NCBI GenBank assembly: GCA_017612495.1
Contig: JAGAFQ010000117.1
Location: 1 to 14,612 of the forward strand
DNA: 14,612 bases
Source: Clostridia bacterium
GTDB lineage: Bacteria > Bacillota > Clostridia > Oscillospirales > CAG-272
Direction of reading: 5' to 3'
Shown: positions 14,208 to 14,612 of the stretch, piece by piece
How positions within the stretch are numbered: the stretch's first letter is position 1
Layout: every line of letters begins with the position of its first letter
Translations under genes and position numbers: made by a program
The notes under the pieces: model-generated
Databases searched by the model: none
The model's input: only the letters and a program-made list of their open reading frames with translations
Told to the model about the DNA's origin: nothing

Positions 14208-14231
14208 GGCAAGAGGTTTTGCCTTGACTTT
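14200..14231 (-). terminator. rho-independent terminator after the partial radical SAM-like gene
   Basis: On the minus strand AAAGTCAAGGCAA and TTGCCTTGACTTT form a perfect 13-pair stem with a 6-base loop, followed by ATTTTTGTTTT. It starts 4 bases after the stop codon at 14236. Confidence 0.9.
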
Positions 14232-14235
14232 GATA

Positions 14236-14612
14236 TCAGATCTTGAACACGTTGCGAATGACAAGTCTTGATTTGCGTCTTAAATAGCGTATCTTCCAAA
14301 GAAGTTTTCCGCGCTCAAAGAGCTTGTCTATTTCATCCGCATGCGCCATATAGTCGCTCTCAAAGCTTTCTATCTTGCGGCGGAGCATACGGAACTGCAA
14401 ACAGTACGTCATTCTGTATATCGTCTGACTTTCGCGCTCGTTTTCGCGCTTCCAATAAGCCGAAAACTGCTCTTCCATCGGCGCATACATGATCTTTTGC
14501 ATTTCATCTTCCGAAACCTTGCCGCTATCCGTCGCCATCTTGACGATATCCGTGCCGGGCAGGAAGTTTAAGCCGTGGAGCTGAAGTTCAAACGGACGGC
14601 GCAGATCTTTTA
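14236..14612 (-). CDS. C-terminal end of a probable radical SAM (B12-binding type) protein (partial)
   Basis: The frame is open from the right edge of the window to a TGA at 14236, giving 124 residues of a gene that starts outside. An in-frame ATG at 14538 is not needed as a start, because the sequence upstream (RRPFELQLHGLNFLPGTDI) looks coding and carries the LxxLPGT type of pattern found near the end of cobalamin-binding radical SAM domains. The rest is a charged helical tail (many Arg, Lys and Glu, for example YLRRKSRLVIRNVFKI at the end), with no cysteine cluster. The radical SAM CxxxCxxC motif would be outside the window, so the family call is tentative and no substrate can be named. 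A strong terminator follows. Confidence 0.5.
   Translation of the reverse strand, partial: KDLRRPFELQLHGLNFLPGTDIVKMATDSGKVSEDEMQKIMYAPMEEQFSAYWKRENERESQTIYRMTYCLQFRMLRRKIESFESDYMAHADEIDKLFERGKLLWKIRYLRRKSRLVIRNVFKI

Overview
The window looks like a chromosomal piece from a mid-GC Clostridia-type Firmicute. The support is near-consensus sigma-A promoters (TTGACA or TTGAAA, 17 bp, TATAAT), strong GGAGG ribosome binding sites, short intergenic gaps, compact rho-independent terminators, and protein types common in gut Clostridia (PglC/EpsL-size sugar transferase, PglE/EpsN-like aminotransferase, CNNM/CBS transporter). No search was run, so the taxonomy is inference. Nearly every gene is on the minus strand, so the natural reading order is from high to low coordinates. 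No RNA gene, insertion sequence or CRISPR array was seen, and no gap exceeds 300 bases.

Right part (14612 to 11565): the 3' end of a gene that looks like the tail of a radical SAM protein ends in a hairpin terminator. The outer arm of that hairpin doubles as the -35 box of the next promoter. This promoter drives a possible 41-codon leader ORF, a CorC/HlyC-type CNNM-CBS membrane protein and a NagD-type HAD phosphatase. A bidirectional terminator follows, shared with a convergent 46-codon plus-strand gene for a membrane-anchored cysteine-rich peptide. That small gene is divergent from the copper ATPase gene copA.

Middle (11564 to 9105): CopA is a P1B copper-exporting ATPase with one N-terminal metal-binding domain and an additional CopZ-sized domain fused to its C-terminus. 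It has a perfect consensus promoter.

Left part (9072 to 148): a surface-glycan locus in two transcription units. Unit A is galE, a DegT-family aminotransferase, a hexapeptide acyltransferase, a UDP-glucuronate 4-epimerase and ugd, closed by a strong hairpin. Unit B has its own promoter and encodes a polyprenyl-phosphate sugar-1-phosphate transferase, a family 2 glycosyltransferase, a TupA-like ATP-grasp protein and a D-Ala-D-Ala ligase. Together these genes can supply UDP-Gal, UDP-GlcA and UDP-GalA, start a lipid-linked glycan, extend it, and possibly attach amino acids to uronic acid carboxyls. No flippase, polymerase or 4,6-dehydratase is present, so this is not a self-contained capsule cluster. 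The left edge holds the C-terminal end of an unidentified plus-strand gene converging on ddl.

Items most worth a second look: the cysteine-rich mini-protein beside copA, the nine-G tract at the glycosyltransferase ribosome binding site, the uronate/TupA/Ddl combination, the CopA-CopZ fusion with a possible internal start, and the leader ORF with alternative hairpins before the CorC-like gene.
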